Positions 43,814 through 52,851 of a DNA stretch of 64,000 bases are shown in pieces. The notes beneath the pieces are model-generated. The model ran no database searches. It saw only the letters and a program-made list of their open reading frames with translations, and was not told where the DNA came from. Each line of letters begins with the position of its first letter. Position 1 is the stretch's first letter. A program made the position numbers and the translations under genes. The stretch spans positions 1 through 64,000 of the forward strand of contig JAJDCO010000038.1 of the NCBI GenBank assembly GCA_029260795.1. The letters are read 5' to 3'. Source of the DNA: Planctomycetota bacterium (lineage in GTDB: Bacteria; Planctomycetota; OFTM77).

Positions 43814-44239
43814 TCAGTCGACGACCTCGATCCCGGCGCTCCGTGCCGTGCCCTCGATGATGCGCATGGCAGCCTCGAGGTTGCGCGCATTGAGGTCCTG
43901 CATCTTGGTCTCGGCGATCTTCTTGACCTGTTCCTTGGTGACCTTACCGACCTTGTCGGTATGGGGAACGCCCGAGCCCTTGGCGATCCCGGCCTCCTTC
44001 TTGAGAAGGACGGCGGCCGGCGGCGACTTCGTGATGAACTCGAAAGAGCGGTCTTGATAGACCGTGATCACCACCGGGATCAGCATCCCGGCGGCTTCGC
44101 GCGTCGCATCGTTGAAGCGCTTGACGAACTCGGCGATGTTGAGGCCGTGCTGGCCCAACGCCGGGCCGACCGGGGGAGCTGGCGTCGCCTGCCCACCCTT
44201 ACACTGTAGCTTGATTTGTGCCGTAACTGCCTTTGCCAT
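43814..44239 (-). CDS. rplK: Ribosomal protein L11
   Basis: 141 residues. [20 protein letters not shown] and the C-terminal rRNA-binding half ([20 protein letters not shown]) identify uL11, which forms the GTPase-associated centre and is needed for RelA activation. Pro residues bound by thiostrepton-type drugs are present. It follows nusG by 30 bases. Confidence 0.98.
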   Translation of the reverse strand: MAKAVTAQIKLQCKGGQATPAPPVGPALGQHGLNIAEFVKRFNDATREAAGMLIPVVITVYQDRSFEFITKSPPAAVLLKKEAGIAKGSGVPHTDKVGKVTKEQVKKIAETKMQDLNARNLEAAMRIIEGTARSAGIEVVD

Positions 44240-44269
44240 GATTCTGCTTCTCTTCGCTCCGGTGCGCGC

Positions 44270-45184
44270 TCAGAGCGCTTCGACCTGCCAGTATTCCAGC
44301 TCCACCTCGGTCGCCCGACCGAAGATCGTCACGATCACCTTGACGATCCCCTTGGTCGGAACCACCTCTTCGACGACACCGTCGAAGTTCTCGAAGGGGC
44401 CTTCCTTGATCTTGACGCTGTCGCCCTTTTCGAAGTCGATCTTCAGCTTGGGCTGTTCCTCGTGGCTCTCGATCTCGCCGAGCAGCTTGGCGATCTCCGA
44501 GTCTTGCATCGGCACCGGTTGCATGTGCGGTCCGACGAAGTCTCCGATGCCCGGCGTCTCGCGAATCAGGAACCAGGCGTCATCGTTCAGCTCAAGCTCG
44601 ACCATGATGTAGCCTGGGTAGATCTTGCGCTGAACGACCCGCTTGCGACCACCCTTGATCTCCGTGATGCTCTCGCTCGGGACCAGGACCCGCCCGAAGT
44701 GCTCTTCCCAGCCCATGGCCTTGACCCGGGCCAGCAAGCTCTCGCGGACTCGATCCTCCTTACCGGATTGCACTCGCACGACGAACCAGTCCATCGGCTT
44801 GCCGCTGGGGCCGGGCGTATGGAGCTGCACTCCGGGTATCGCGGGCTCGGGGCGACTCGGAGCGGGCCCCCGTTTGGGCTTGTCGGCTTCTTCGACAGCC
44901 TCCTCGGCCTCGACGACAGCCTCCTCGGCCTCGACCGGTTGGTCGGCGACCTCTTCCTCGACCTCAGTGGACGCGTCATCCTCCTCAGCGACTTCCGAGG
45001 TGACGGACGTCTCTTCGACGGCCGCCTCCTCGGTCACCGGCTCATCGGGCTCGCCTGCACCGGAATCGAGTGATCCGGAAGGTCCGGCTTCCTCGCCCGA
45101 GTCCGCCGGTTCGGATTCGACGCGCTCGACCTCGTCGAGGTCGGGCTCAACCGAATCGCGGCTCTTGGTGGGGTCCGAATCCAT
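44270..45184 (-). CDS. nusG: Transcription factor NusG with acidic N-terminal extension
   Basis: 304 residues, about 120 more than E. coli NusG. The NGN domain starts at about 130 (MDWFVVRVQSGKEDRVRESL) and the KOW domain lies at about 250-300 (FEKGDSVKIKEGPFENFDGV). NGN binds the polymerase clamp; KOW binds S10 or Rho. The first 125 residues are low-complexity, rich in Glu, Asp, Ala and Val, ending in a Lys/Pro linker. Starting translation at the internal ATG before DWFVV would give a standard protein, but the whole upstream frame is open and acidic, so the extension is probably real. The position between secE and rplK is canonical. Confidence 0.94.
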   Translation of the reverse strand: MDSDPTKSRDSVEPDLDEVERVESEPADSGEEAGPSGSLDSGAGEPDEPVTEEAAVEETSVTSEVAEEDDASTEVEEEVADQPVEAEEAVVEAEEAVEEADKPKRGPAPSRPEPAIPGVQLHTPGPSGKPMDWFVVRVQSGKEDRVRESLLARVKAMGWEEHFGRVLVPSESITEIKGGRKRVVQRKIYPGYIMVELELNDDAWFLIRETPGIGDFVGPHMQPVPMQDSEIAKLLGEIESHEEQPKLKIDFEKGDSVKIKEGPFENFDGVVEEVVPTKGIVKVIVTIFGRATEVELEYWQVEAL

Positions 45185-45217
45185 GCTTTCCGTTTCCTAG
45201 GGCTGGGGACGGCTCGA

Positions 45218-45640
45218 TCAGAGGAACAGCGCTTTGAAGAAGATGTCGTAGACCATGTCCGCTACCGACAGGAAAGCGGCAAAGATGACGACTGTCACGA
45301 TCACGATGATCGAGGAGTTGACCGCATCCTGGAAGGATGGCCACGTCACCTTCTTGAGCTCCTGCTCGGTATCGATGAGCAGGTCGGCCGGTTTCTGTCG
45401 ATTGAAGAGCAGCCAGGCTCCCCAACAAACGACCCCGAGAACGATCAGCGAGATGCCGAACGCCCAGTTGATGTCCATCTTGATGAGCGGCAGCTTTCCG
45501 AGACTGTTGGTCTTCAAGCCGCTGAAGTTCGACTGGAGAAACACATACAACCGAAAGCAACCCCAGAGCAGCAAGAGCCACACTAGCCAGATTGCGGTTC
45601 GGCGGGCAAAGATGCCCTGTTCCTTCTTGTAGACGGCCAT
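45218..45640 (-). CDS. secE: Preprotein translocase subunit SecE, three-span form
   Basis: 140 residues from ATG 45640 (MAVYKKEQGIFARRT). Hydrophobic spans lie at about 17-37 and 60-80, before the conserved SecE helix pair at about 90-138 (TEQELKKVTWPSFQDAVNSS). E. coli SecE also has three spans, but most bacteria have one. It holds SecY together in the inner membrane. Upstream in-frame codons to 45730 are not supported. Confidence 0.93.
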   Translation of the reverse strand: MAVYKKEQGIFARRTAIWLVWLLLLWGCFRLYVFLQSNFSGLKTNSLGKLPLIKMDINWAFGISLIVLGVVCWGAWLLFNRQKPADLLIDTEQELKKVTWPSFQDAVNSSIIVIVTVVIFAAFLSVADMVYDIFFKALFL

Positions 45641-45762
45641 GACTTCCTCGAAGGCGGCCCGAGCTTCACCAAAGGGGGCGAGGGCTGCGAAACACCGCAG
45701 CTCGCCGCCGCGACGGTTCGCGCCGGGCACAGGTCAGTACCGAGGGGGTTCCAGTAACATGC

Positions 45763-45791
45763 CAAAATCGGCGGGACTCGCTGCCCCGCCG
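45763..45791 (-). terminator. Intrinsic terminator after tuf
   Basis: On the reverse strand a 7-base stem CGGCGGG/CCCGCCG with a 9-base loop (45769-45791) is followed by ATTTT (45764-45768). It lies 77 bases beyond the tuf stop and would separate tRNA-tuf transcription from secE. Confidence 0.6.
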
Positions 45792-45830
45792 ATCTTCGAA
45801 GACCCCCCGCCGATTCGGGACGACATTCGA

Positions 45831-45854
45831 GGGCGGGAGCAACCGCTCCCGCCC
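45831..45854 (-). terminator. GC-rich hairpin just after tuf
   Basis: A perfect 9-base stem, GGGCGGGAG/CTCCCGCCC, with a 6-base loop lies 13 bases after the tuf stop. No T run follows, so it is either a first terminator or a stem that protects the 3' end of the tuf message. Confidence 0.5.
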
Positions 45855-45867
45855 GGCGATTGAGGGA

Positions 45868-47073
45868 TTACTCGAGCACCTTCGAGACGACGCCGGCGCC
45901 GACGGTCCGCCCACCTTCACGAATGGCGAAGCGCAGTTGCTCCTCCATCGCGATAGGCGTGATGAGCTGGACCTCAAGCTTCACGTTGTCGCCCGGCATG
46001 ACCATCTCAGCGCCGCCGAGCAGCTTCGCCGTACCGGTCACGTCGGTCGTCCGGAAGTAGAACTGAGGACGATAGCCATTGAAGAACGGCGTGTGCCGTC
46101 CCCCCTCGTCCTTGGTGAGGATGTAGACCTCACACTCGAACTTGGTGTGGGGAGTGATCGAGCCCGGGGCCGCGAGGACCTGACCACGCTCGATGTCCTT
46201 CTTGTCGACACCGCGCATGAGCACGCCGAGGTTGTCGCCAGCCACGCCCACGTCGAGCGTCTTCTGGAACATCTCGACGCCCGTGCAGACCGTCTTGCGC
46301 ACGTCCGGTGAGAGGCCCACGATCTCGAGGTTGTCGCCCACTTTCACCTTGCCGCGCTCGACGCGACCGGTGGCCACGGTGCCACGACCCTTGATCGAGA
46401 ACACGTCTTCGACCGGCATCAGGAACGGCTTGTCGACGTCACGCTCCGGCTCGGGAACGTAGTTGTCGACCGCATCCATCAGCTCGAAGATGCACTTCTC
46501 GGGTCCGTCGCTATCCTTGGTGGGGGCTTCGACCTCACCGGCCTTCAAGGCCGAGCCGCGCACGATCGGGATGTCGTCGCCCGGGAAGTCGTAGCTGGAA
46601 AGCAGCTCCCGAACCTCGAGCTCGACGAGCTCGAGGAGCTCTTGGTCGTCGACCATGTCGCACTTGTTGAGGAAAACGACGATCGCCGGCACACCGACCT
46701 GACGAGCGAGCAGGATGTGCTCACGCGTCTGGGGCATGGGACCGTCCGCCGCGGACACCACCAAGATGGCACCATCCATCTGAGCCGCACCCGTGATCAT
46801 GTTCTTGACGTAATCGGCGTGACCCGGGCAGTCGACGTGGGCGTAGTGACGATTGGTGGTCTCGTACTCGACGTGCGCCGTGGCGATCGTGATGCCGCGC
46901 TCGCGCTCTTCGGGCGCCTTGTCGATCTGATCGAACGCCATCATCTTCGCCTGGCCGACCGCGGCCAGCACCCTCGTGATCGCGGCTGTCAACGTCGTCT
47001 TTCCGTGATCGACATGACCGATGGTGCCGATGTTCACGTGCGGCTTTGTCCGCTGGAATACTTCCTTCGCCAT
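45868..47073 (-). CDS. tuf: Elongation factor Tu
   Basis: 401 residues from ATG 47073 ([20 protein letters not shown]). It delivers aminoacyl-tRNA to the ribosome. The P-loop GHVDHGKT is at 19-26, [24 protein letters not shown] and the three-domain C-terminus ([20 protein letters not shown] end) are complete. The in-frame extension to 47238 runs into the tRNA spacer and is rejected. The single copy in this window sits after four tRNA genes. Confidence 0.99.
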   Translation of the reverse strand: MAKEVFQRTKPHVNIGTIGHVDHGKTTLTAAITRVLAAVGQAKMMAFDQIDKAPEERERGITIATAHVEYETTNRHYAHVDCPGHADYVKNMITGAAQMDGAILVVSAADGPMPQTREHILLARQVGVPAIVVFLNKCDMVDDQELLELVELEVRELLSSYDFPGDDIPIVRGSALKAGEVEAPTKDSDGPEKCIFELMDAVDNYVPEPERDVDKPFLMPVEDVFSIKGRGTVATGRVERGKVKVGDNLEIVGLSPDVRKTVCTGVEMFQKTLDVGVAGDNLGVLMRGVDKKDIERGQVLAAPGSITPHTKFECEVYILTKDEGGRHTPFFNGYRPQFYFRTTDVTGTAKLLGGAEMVMPGDNVKLEVQLITPIAMEEQLRFAIREGGRTVGAGVVSKVLE

Positions 47074-47265
47074 CTTTCTCTCGAGCTCCTTCCATCCTCC
47101 TCGGGCACGTGGACACCACGACGTAAAACCCGATGGCACACTAACCCAAAGCAAAGGACCCGCTTCCCCGCAGGACTTCCTGCAGCGAACCGGGACACCC
47201 TTCGAATGTGGACCGGAACGCTCTCCGACCCGGAACATTGATCAAGGCTCCGCACTGACCTCGCT

Positions 47266-47340
47266 TGGAGCCGCGGATGGGATTTGAACCCATGACCTCG
47301 TCCTTACCAAGGACGTGCTCTACCCCTGAGCCACCGCGGC
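47266..47340 (-). tRNA. tRNA-Thr (anticodon GGT)
   Basis: 75 bases with the 3' CCA encoded. A 7-base acceptor stem GCCGCGG/CCGCGGC, a T-loop GGTTCAAATCC, and the anticodon loop CTTGGTA centred on GGT. It corresponds to thrT of the E. coli tuf cluster. Confidence 0.95.
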
Positions 47341-47397
47341 ACAATCGGCGAAGCTTGATCGTTCCGAACGAATCGCGACCGATATGTCTTTCCTACA

Positions 47398-47471
47398 TGG
47401 AGCGGGTGAAGGGAATCGAACCCTCGTAGTTGGCTTGGAAGGCCAATGCTCTACCACTGAGCTACACCCGC
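47398..47471 (-). tRNA. tRNA-Gly (anticodon TCC)
   Basis: 74 bases with encoded CCA. Acceptor stem GCGGGTG/CACCCGC, anticodon loop CTTCCAA, T-loop GGTTCGATTCC. It matches glyT in the E. coli order. Confidence 0.95.
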
Positions 47472-47545
47472 ACATCTGAAACTTCTATCTTCCGACTTGA
47501 GTACGATCGACCCGATGCGCCTCCCACCCCCGCGGGCGAAGTGCG

Positions 47546-47630
47546 TGGTGGGGAGAGGAGGATTCGAACCTCCGAAGGCTGAGCCACCAGATTTACAGTC
47601 TGGCCCGTTTGACCGCTTCGGTATCTCCCC
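47546..47630 (-). tRNA. tRNA-Tyr (anticodon GTA)
   Basis: 85 bases with encoded CCA and a long variable arm, as tRNA-Tyr needs. Acceptor stem GGGGAGA/TCTCCCC, anticodon loop CTGTAAA. It matches tyrU in the E. coli order. Confidence 0.95.
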
Positions 47631-47686
47631 GCAAACGGAATTGGCTGCATCAAGCGATCCTATGATCGGACGTCGGCTCTTCGCCA

Positions 47687-47762
47687 TGGAGCTAGCGGTG
47701 GGACTCGAACCCACAACCTCCCGCTTACAAGGCGGGGGCTCTGCCAATTGAGCTACGCTAGC
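47687..47762 (-). tRNA. tRNA-Thr (anticodon TGT)
   Basis: 76 bases with encoded CCA. Acceptor stem GCTAGCG/CGCTAGC, anticodon loop CTTGTAA. First gene of the tRNA-tuf transcript, equivalent to thrU in E. coli. Confidence 0.95.
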
Positions 47763-47807
47763 GCAAGGTCTCCTGCCAACGGTGCCTGCGGCACAAAAGA
47801 GCCTGAG

Positions 47808-47835
47808 ATCCTATCAGACGATTGAGGGCTGTCAA
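47808..47835 (-). promoter_or_regulatory. Promoter for the tRNA-tuf transcript
   Basis: A consensus -35 TTGACA (47830-47835) and a -10 TAGGAT (47808-47813) with a 16-base spacer read toward tRNA-Thr(TGT), whose 5' end is 46 bases from the -10. It is among the clearest promoters in the window. Confidence 0.8.
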
Positions 47836-47997
47836 CCAAAAATAGAACCCCGCTTGCCGACCGCAAAACGGCTCCTTGTTCCCAGTCCCAAAATGACTTG
47901 CGCACTTTTCCCCGAGGCTCTCTGACTTGCACCCAGCATTCTTCGGCACGACACCTCTCGTCCCACCCAACGCGCCCCTCTCGGAGCCTCGAGCCCC

Positions 47998-50094
47998 TTA
48001 CCGGACGTCTTCCACCCAGCTCACGTCCTCGAACGGGACCTCCATCACCATCGCGCCGACTTGAACCTTGAGCCGCTCGCCCTTCCGGTCGATCCGCTTC
48101 ACCCGCCCCTTCTTTCCGAAACGCGGCAGGTACACGGTGTCTTCCTTCTTCAGTGAGCGGGCGAACTCGAGTCGCCGCTGAGTGATCGGGCTCCACTGGA
48201 CCAACTCCTCGATCGCCAGCTCGAGCTCCACCAGCCGGTCCGCGAACGGTTGCGGCGGGGTGCCAATCGCGTTCAAATGCTCGAGAAGCGCCGCACGCAC
48301 CTGACGCAGCAACCCTTCCACTTCGTGATCTGCCTCATCGCTCAAGCCGCGCTGGCGCTCTTCGACTCGCTCCAACTCGCTTTGGTAGCTCTCTTTGAGC
48401 TGCCGGCCCGCCTCACGGAACTCCTCCCCCTCCTGCCGCGCCCGCTCGATCTGTTGCCGGGACGCTTGCATTCGATCGATCAGCTCGCTCGTCCGCGAGG
48501 GCTCCTGCACGAGGCTCGACTCGGCACGGCTCAAGATACTCTCCGGAAGGCCCATTCGACGCGCCACATAAAGCGCATTGCTGGTCCCCGGAAGGCCGAT
48601 GAGCAGGCGATAGGTCGGCTGCAAGGTCTGGGCGTCGAACTCGACCGACGCGTTCTCCGCGGCGGGGTGCGAGTAGGCAAACTCCTTCAACGAGCCCAGA
48701 TGTGTCGTACCGAGGGCGAAGATTCCCGCACGATCCAGATACTCGAGAATGGCATAGCCCAGTGCCCCTCCCTCTTGAGGATCGGTCCCCGAGCCCAGCT
48801 CATCGAGAAGCACCAAGCTGTCCGACTGTGCTTCGGCGAGCACGGTCGAAATCCTCGCCATGTGAGAGGAGAAGGTCGAGAGGCTCTGCTGCAGACTCTG
48901 CTCATCTCCGATGTCCGCGAAGACGGAACCGAAGAACGGGACCTCCGAGCCGGCCGTCGCCGGAATCGGCAGACCACACTTCGTCATCAGCACGAGCAGC
49001 CCGACCGTCTTCAAGACCACCGTCTTGCCCCCGGTGTTCGGTCCAGTGATCACCAGCATCCGAAACGGCTTGCCCAGGTGCACGTCGATCGGCACCACCG
49101 ACTCGAGCGCGAGGGCGAGGCGCTCTTCCTCCGGGACCTCCTCGCTCCGAGCAGCGAGCTCGACGAGAATGGGGTGCCGAGCGCCTTTCAAGTGGAGCTG
49201 AAGATCCTCGGGGATCTCGGCAGGGCACCAAGCGAACGCCTTTGCGGAGCGCGCCTTGGCCCAGACGAGATCGGCGTGCCCGGCGGCGGCGAGGCTCCGC
49301 ATCAAGGCTCTTTCCTCGTCGAAAACGGCGCGCGTGAGCCGCTGGAGGATCCGCGTGATCTCGGCCCGCTCCTCGTCGAGCGAGTCCGAGAGCGCGTTGC
49401 CTTCAGCGACGATGGCGTGCGGCTCGATGAACACGGTCGCGCCCGACTGTGAATGGTCGTGGAGCACACCTCGAACCTGGCGTCGACTCTGAGCGCGGAC
49501 CTGAATCACGTACCGACCATTTCGAATCGTGAAGCCGGGAGCCTGCAAGTGCGGACGCATCTCGGCCGACCGCAGGATGCCTTCGAGTCGCCGGCGCAAG
49601 ACCTCTCGAAGCCGTTGGATCTCGCGACGTATCTCGGACAGCTTGACGGAGGCCTGGTCGACGACGACGCCACCGTCGATGCAGCGAGCGATCTCATCCG
49701 ACAAACGCTCGAACTCACCGAACCGGGTAGCGCCCCTCGCCAGCAACGGTGCCGTTCCGTCCGCAAAGCTGGCCAACACGCGGCGCAGAGACTCCAAGCC
49801 GATCAAGCAACGGGCGACGCGTTGCAGCTCGTCGGCCTCGAGTGGCCCGCCACGATCACGGATGCTCCGAAAGTACGGGGCGAGATCTTCGATACCCCCG
49901 AAAGGCAACGACCGACCAGCGCTCAGGAGCGCCGTCGCCTCGTCGACCTCGGCGAGTGCCTCCTGGACGAGCGAGCGGGATTCGAGCGGCGAGAGCTGCC
50001 GAGCTCGGGTCTTGCCGAGAGACGTGGCCGCGTGGCGTGCGACGAGGGTGCGCACGCCATCGAACTCGAGGGTCCGCAGCACGTCGTTGTTCAT
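47998..50094 (-). CDS. mutS2: MutS2-type ATPase lacking the Smr domain
   Basis: 698 residues. MutS2/RqcU proteins act on colliding ribosomes and on recombination intermediates. The clamp and lever helices fill the first 300 residues, and the ATPase has GPNTGGKT at 351-358, LVLLDELGSGTDP and GTTHLGSLK. The C-terminal part has the long coiled coil and the KOW-like segment (RFGKKGRVKRIDRKGERLKVQVGAMVMEVP). It ends at VSWVEDVR and has no downstream Smr nuclease domain, normally about 80 residues with DLRG and HGxGTG motifs. It diverges from the cystathionine synthase gene. Confidence 0.92.
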   Translation of the reverse strand: MNNDVLRTLEFDGVRTLVARHAATSLGKTRARQLSPLESRSLVQEALAEVDEATALLSAGRSLPFGGIEDLAPYFRSIRDRGGPLEADELQRVARCLIGLESLRRVLASFADGTAPLLARGATRFGEFERLSDEIARCIDGGVVVDQASVKLSEIRREIQRLREVLRRRLEGILRSAEMRPHLQAPGFTIRNGRYVIQVRAQSRRQVRGVLHDHSQSGATVFIEPHAIVAEGNALSDSLDEERAEITRILQRLTRAVFDEERALMRSLAAAGHADLVWAKARSAKAFAWCPAEIPEDLQLHLKGARHPILVELAARSEEVPEEERLALALESVVPIDVHLGKPFRMLVITGPNTGGKTVVLKTVGLLVLMTKCGLPIPATAGSEVPFFGSVFADIGDEQSLQQSLSTFSSHMARISTVLAEAQSDSLVLLDELGSGTDPQEGGALGYAILEYLDRAGIFALGTTHLGSLKEFAYSHPAAENASVEFDAQTLQPTYRLLIGLPGTSNALYVARRMGLPESILSRAESSLVQEPSRTSELIDRMQASRQQIERARQEGEEFREAGRQLKESYQSELERVEERQRGLSDEADHEVEGLLRQVRAALLEHLNAIGTPPQPFADRLVELELAIEELVQWSPITQRRLEFARSLKKEDTVYLPRFGKKGRVKRIDRKGERLKVQVGAMVMEVPFEDVSWVEDVR

Positions 50095-50364
50095 GGGATC
50101 GGGTTCTCGGCTGAAGCGGGGAACGGGCGGCCCGATTGTTACCGGATCCGGCCCGAACGAGCAAGGGGAAGGCGGACGGTGCGATGGAGCCCCCTTCCCA
50201 ATTGGTGGGGTCGCCTGGATAATCGAGCCCCACCGGCGATGAGCGGTGCAAGGCGCCGTGGCGATGAGCCCGGATCCCGTTCAGCAAGAGATGCAGGCAC
50301 GAGTCAGAAAGGAAGGCGCGTTGGCCGAGGGCCCGAGGGACCTCGCCGACGCGTGGACGGTCGG

Positions 50365-51729
50365 ATGCGTTACTACAACAACGTTCTCGAGCTGATCGGC
50401 AACACACCTCTCGTCAAGCTCAACAGCATGTCGAAAGGCTTGAAGCCGCTCATTCTCGTCAAGGTCGAATCGTTCAACCCTGGGGGCAGCGTCAAGGATC
50501 GGATCGGCATCCACATGATCCGGGCGGCGGAGGCCGAGGGCAAGCTGAAGCCCGGTGCGACGATCGTCGAAGGCACTTCAGGGAACACCGGCATGGGTCT
50601 GGCTATCGCGGCCAGCATCCTGGGATATCGGACCGTGTTCACGATCGCCGACAAGATGAGCCAAGAGAAGATCGACCTCCTGAAAGCCTTTGGCTCAGAA
50701 GTTCGCGTGTGTCCGACGGCCGTCGAGCCCGATCATCCCGACAGCTACTACTCGGTGGCTCGCCGCATCAACGAAGAGACGGCGGGCTCGTACTACCCGA
50801 ATCAATACGAGAATCCAAACAACCCGGAAGCACACTTCAAGTCGACCGGTCCCGAGATCTGGCGGGACACCGAGGGCAAGATCACGCACTTCGTCGGCGG
50901 CATGGGAACCGGTGGAACGCTCAGCGGCGTCGGCCGGTACCTCAAGTCCCAGAACCCCGATGTCAAGATCATTGGCGCCGATCCGATCGGCTCTCTCTAC
51001 TACGAGAAGTTCAAGTTCGACCGCGTCGGCCAAGCACACACGTACAAGGTCGAAGGAATCGGCGAGGACATCTTCCCATCGACGATGGACTTCTCGGTGC
51101 TCGACGACGTGATCCAAGTCACGGACAAGGACTGCTTCCTCGCGGCGCGCAACTTGGCGCGCAAGGAGGGGATCTTCGCGGGCGGCTCGTGTGGTGCCGC
51201 CGTGCACGCCGGGCTCAAAGCAGCCCAGGATCTCGGACCCGATGACGTGATGGTGATCTTGCTCCCCGACACCGGCGAGCGTTATCTCTCGAAGATCTTC
51301 AATGATGCCTGGATGACCGAGAACGGATTCCTGACGCGACCGCTCGAGCTGAAAGCCACCGACATCGTAGGCTCGAAGCCGGCTGGTGTTCCGGCACTCT
51401 TGTCGGTCGATCCCAACGAGACGGTCGGCGAAGCGATGCGCCTGATGAAGCGCCACGAGGTCTCCCAGCTCCCGGTGTGCGAGGGCGACCAGTTCATCGG
51501 AAGCCTGTCAGAGGGTCACGTGATCCAGGTCATGCTGGCGCAGAACGATGCGTTGACGCGCGTGGTCCGTAACGAGATGGAGCCGCCGCTGCCGCTGGTC
51601 AATTCGGACGCCTCGATCGTCGAGGTCTCGAATCTGCTCAAGGGCGGCAAGGACGCGGTCTTGGTTCGTCGCAGCGACGGATCCCACGGGATCATCACGA
51701 AGTTCGACCTGCTGCACTCTCTCGAGTAG
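50365..51729 (+). CDS. Cystathionine beta-synthase
   Basis: 454 residues; PLP enzyme joining serine and homocysteine in transsulfuration. K44 in FNPGGSVKDRIG binds PLP, EGTSGNTGMGLAIAA and GGMGTGGTLSGVG form the substrate and phosphate loops. Two CBS domains (about 340-454; VPALLSVDPNETVGEAMRLM, VRRSDGSHGIITKFDLLHSL) give the likely nucleotide-responsive regulation. A cysteine synthase is less likely, because of these tandem CBS domains. The ATG at 50365 gives the family N-terminus MRYYNNVLELIGNTPLVKL; in-frame codons upstream run through the mutS2 start and are rejected. Confidence 0.93.
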   Translation: MRYYNNVLELIGNTPLVKLNSMSKGLKPLILVKVESFNPGGSVKDRIGIHMIRAAEAEGKLKPGATIVEGTSGNTGMGLAIAASILGYRTVFTIADKMSQEKIDLLKAFGSEVRVCPTAVEPDHPDSYYSVARRINEETAGSYYPNQYENPNNPEAHFKSTGPEIWRDTEGKITHFVGGMGTGGTLSGVGRYLKSQNPDVKIIGADPIGSLYYEKFKFDRVGQAHTYKVEGIGEDIFPSTMDFSVLDDVIQVTDKDCFLAARNLARKEGIFAGGSCGAAVHAGLKAAQDLGPDDVMVILLPDTGERYLSKIFNDAWMTENGFLTRPLELKATDIVGSKPAGVPALLSVDPNETVGEAMRLMKRHEVSQLPVCEGDQFIGSLSEGHVIQVMLAQNDALTRVVRNEMEPPLPLVNSDASIVEVSNLLKGGKDAVLVRRSDGSHGIITKFDLLHSLE

Positions 51730-51781
51730 TGCTCGGATCCTCCCGCGGCGAACCGATGCGTGAGTCGCGGGAGGGGAGCAC
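51729..51781 (+). terminator. Large hairpin right after the cystathionine synthase gene
   Basis: A perfect 9-base stem CCTCCCGCG/CGCGGGAGG (51739-51747 with 51766-51774) is extended by outer arms GTGCTC/GAGCAC (51729-51734 with 51776-51781). It starts at the stop codon. There is no T run, so it may work as a Rho-independent-like stop or a protective 3' stem for this gene and the convergent HU gene. Confidence 0.5.
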
Positions 51782-51911
51782 GGAATCGAGCTGCCGACGC
51801 AGGCCCTCGATGAACCGGTCCCGCGGAGCGCTGACGCTCGCAAACCGACCCAGGCATTCCACGAGGTGATCCCACGGGCGAGCGTGATAGCGACGCTCGC
51901 CCGAGGCGACT

Positions 51912-52376
51912 TCAGACGCCCGACTCTCCGGCCTCGCGTTGCTGCTCCCGGCTGCCCCGATCCTCATGGACTGCCGAAGGCGGTAACGGCGACGGGCGGC
52001 GAGTCGCCGGGTTGCCGGTTTCTCCAACTGAGGTCTCGGCCTGCATCGCCCCATCGGTGGCGATCGGAGCCTTCTGCTCCGCCATGCCGAGCGCCTTGAC
52101 CCGCTCCTTCATGAGCCGGCCCACCTTGAACTTGACGACCTTCTTCGCCGGCACCTCGACCTTCTCGAGGGTGCGGGGATTCTGGGCTCGCCGAGGCGCT
52201 CTCGATTTGACCTCGAAGACGCCGAACTCCCGGAACTCCAGTCGATTGCCCTTCCCAAGCTCTTCGATGATCTCATCGAGGAAGCTCTGGATGATGTCCT
52301 TCGTGACGACTTTGGTCACGCCGGTCTTCTCGGCAATGCGATTGACCAGTTCCTTCTTGGTAATGGTGACTCCCAT
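51912..52376 (-). CDS. HU/IHF-family DNA-bending protein with C-terminal tail
   Basis: 154 residues from ATG 52376 (MGVTITKKELVNRIAEKTGV), preceded by GGGGAGGTGGAGG. The HU fold is complete at about 4-95: dimer helices, then FGVFEVKSRAPRRAQNPRTLE with the intercalating Pro loop, and KKVVKFKVGRLMKERV. About 55 low-complexity residues follow (ALGMAEQKAPIATDGAMQAE...REQQREAGESGV), absent from standard HU and IHF. HU versus IHF subtype is not decided. It converges with the cystathionine synthase gene. Confidence 0.93.
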   Translation of the reverse strand: MGVTITKKELVNRIAEKTGVTKVVTKDIIQSFLDEIIEELGKGNRLEFREFGVFEVKSRAPRRAQNPRTLEKVEVPAKKVVKFKVGRLMKERVKALGMAEQKAPIATDGAMQAETSVGETGNPATRRPSPLPPSAVHEDRGSREQQREAGESGV

Positions 52377-52851
52377 CCTCCACCTCCCCAAGAGCCTTTC
52401 CTCGCGCGCCTTGCCACGATTCCGGGCCTCGACCCGTGAGGGCGACAATGGCTGAGCGTCACTCACTTGAGGCGACCCCGAACCGACTCGGGACGCTGGG
52501 TCGAGCAAATCGTGCAGTACGGCTAGGCGCCTCGAAAGACACCTTCTTAGATCCCAAACCCGTTGGTCAACCTCAAACTCTTGATTTCAATGGGGTTAAT
52601 CTTACGAGATTCGAACCCTCTGTCAACAGCCTTCAACTTTATCTTCATGAAGAGTAGCGGCTTATACGGCGAGGCCCGTCGCGACCGCATTCTCATCCGC
52701 AACCGCCCTGCAACACATCGCTCGGGAGGCGTTTGTATTTGGGCTCGAACACGGCGAGCAGACGACTACGATGGAGCGGACCAGCGGGCGCGAGAGAGCG
52801 GTATCGGCGGAGCCGACAACCGACCGAGTCTGGACCGAAGAGGAGAGGCGC
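52377..52851. other. Divergent region between HU-like and regulatory-domain genes
   Basis: No gene is seen in these 475 bases. The centre (52550-52660) is the most A+T-rich DNA nearby and carries the HU promoter listed separately. In-frame codons extend the plus-strand gene to 52771 and the HU gene to 52508, but neither has a ribosome binding site there. Confidence 0.55.
52599..52626 (-). promoter_or_regulatory. Promoter for the HU-like gene
   Basis: On the reverse strand a perfect TTGACA (52621-52626) and TAAGAT (52599-52604) are 16 bases apart. The resulting leader to the HU start is about 215 bases. Confidence 0.65.

Noticed and set aside
45641..45867. Possible rpmG or tRNA-Trp between tuf and secE
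   Set aside because: Only hairpins are seen; no L33-like zinc peptide and no cloverleaf.
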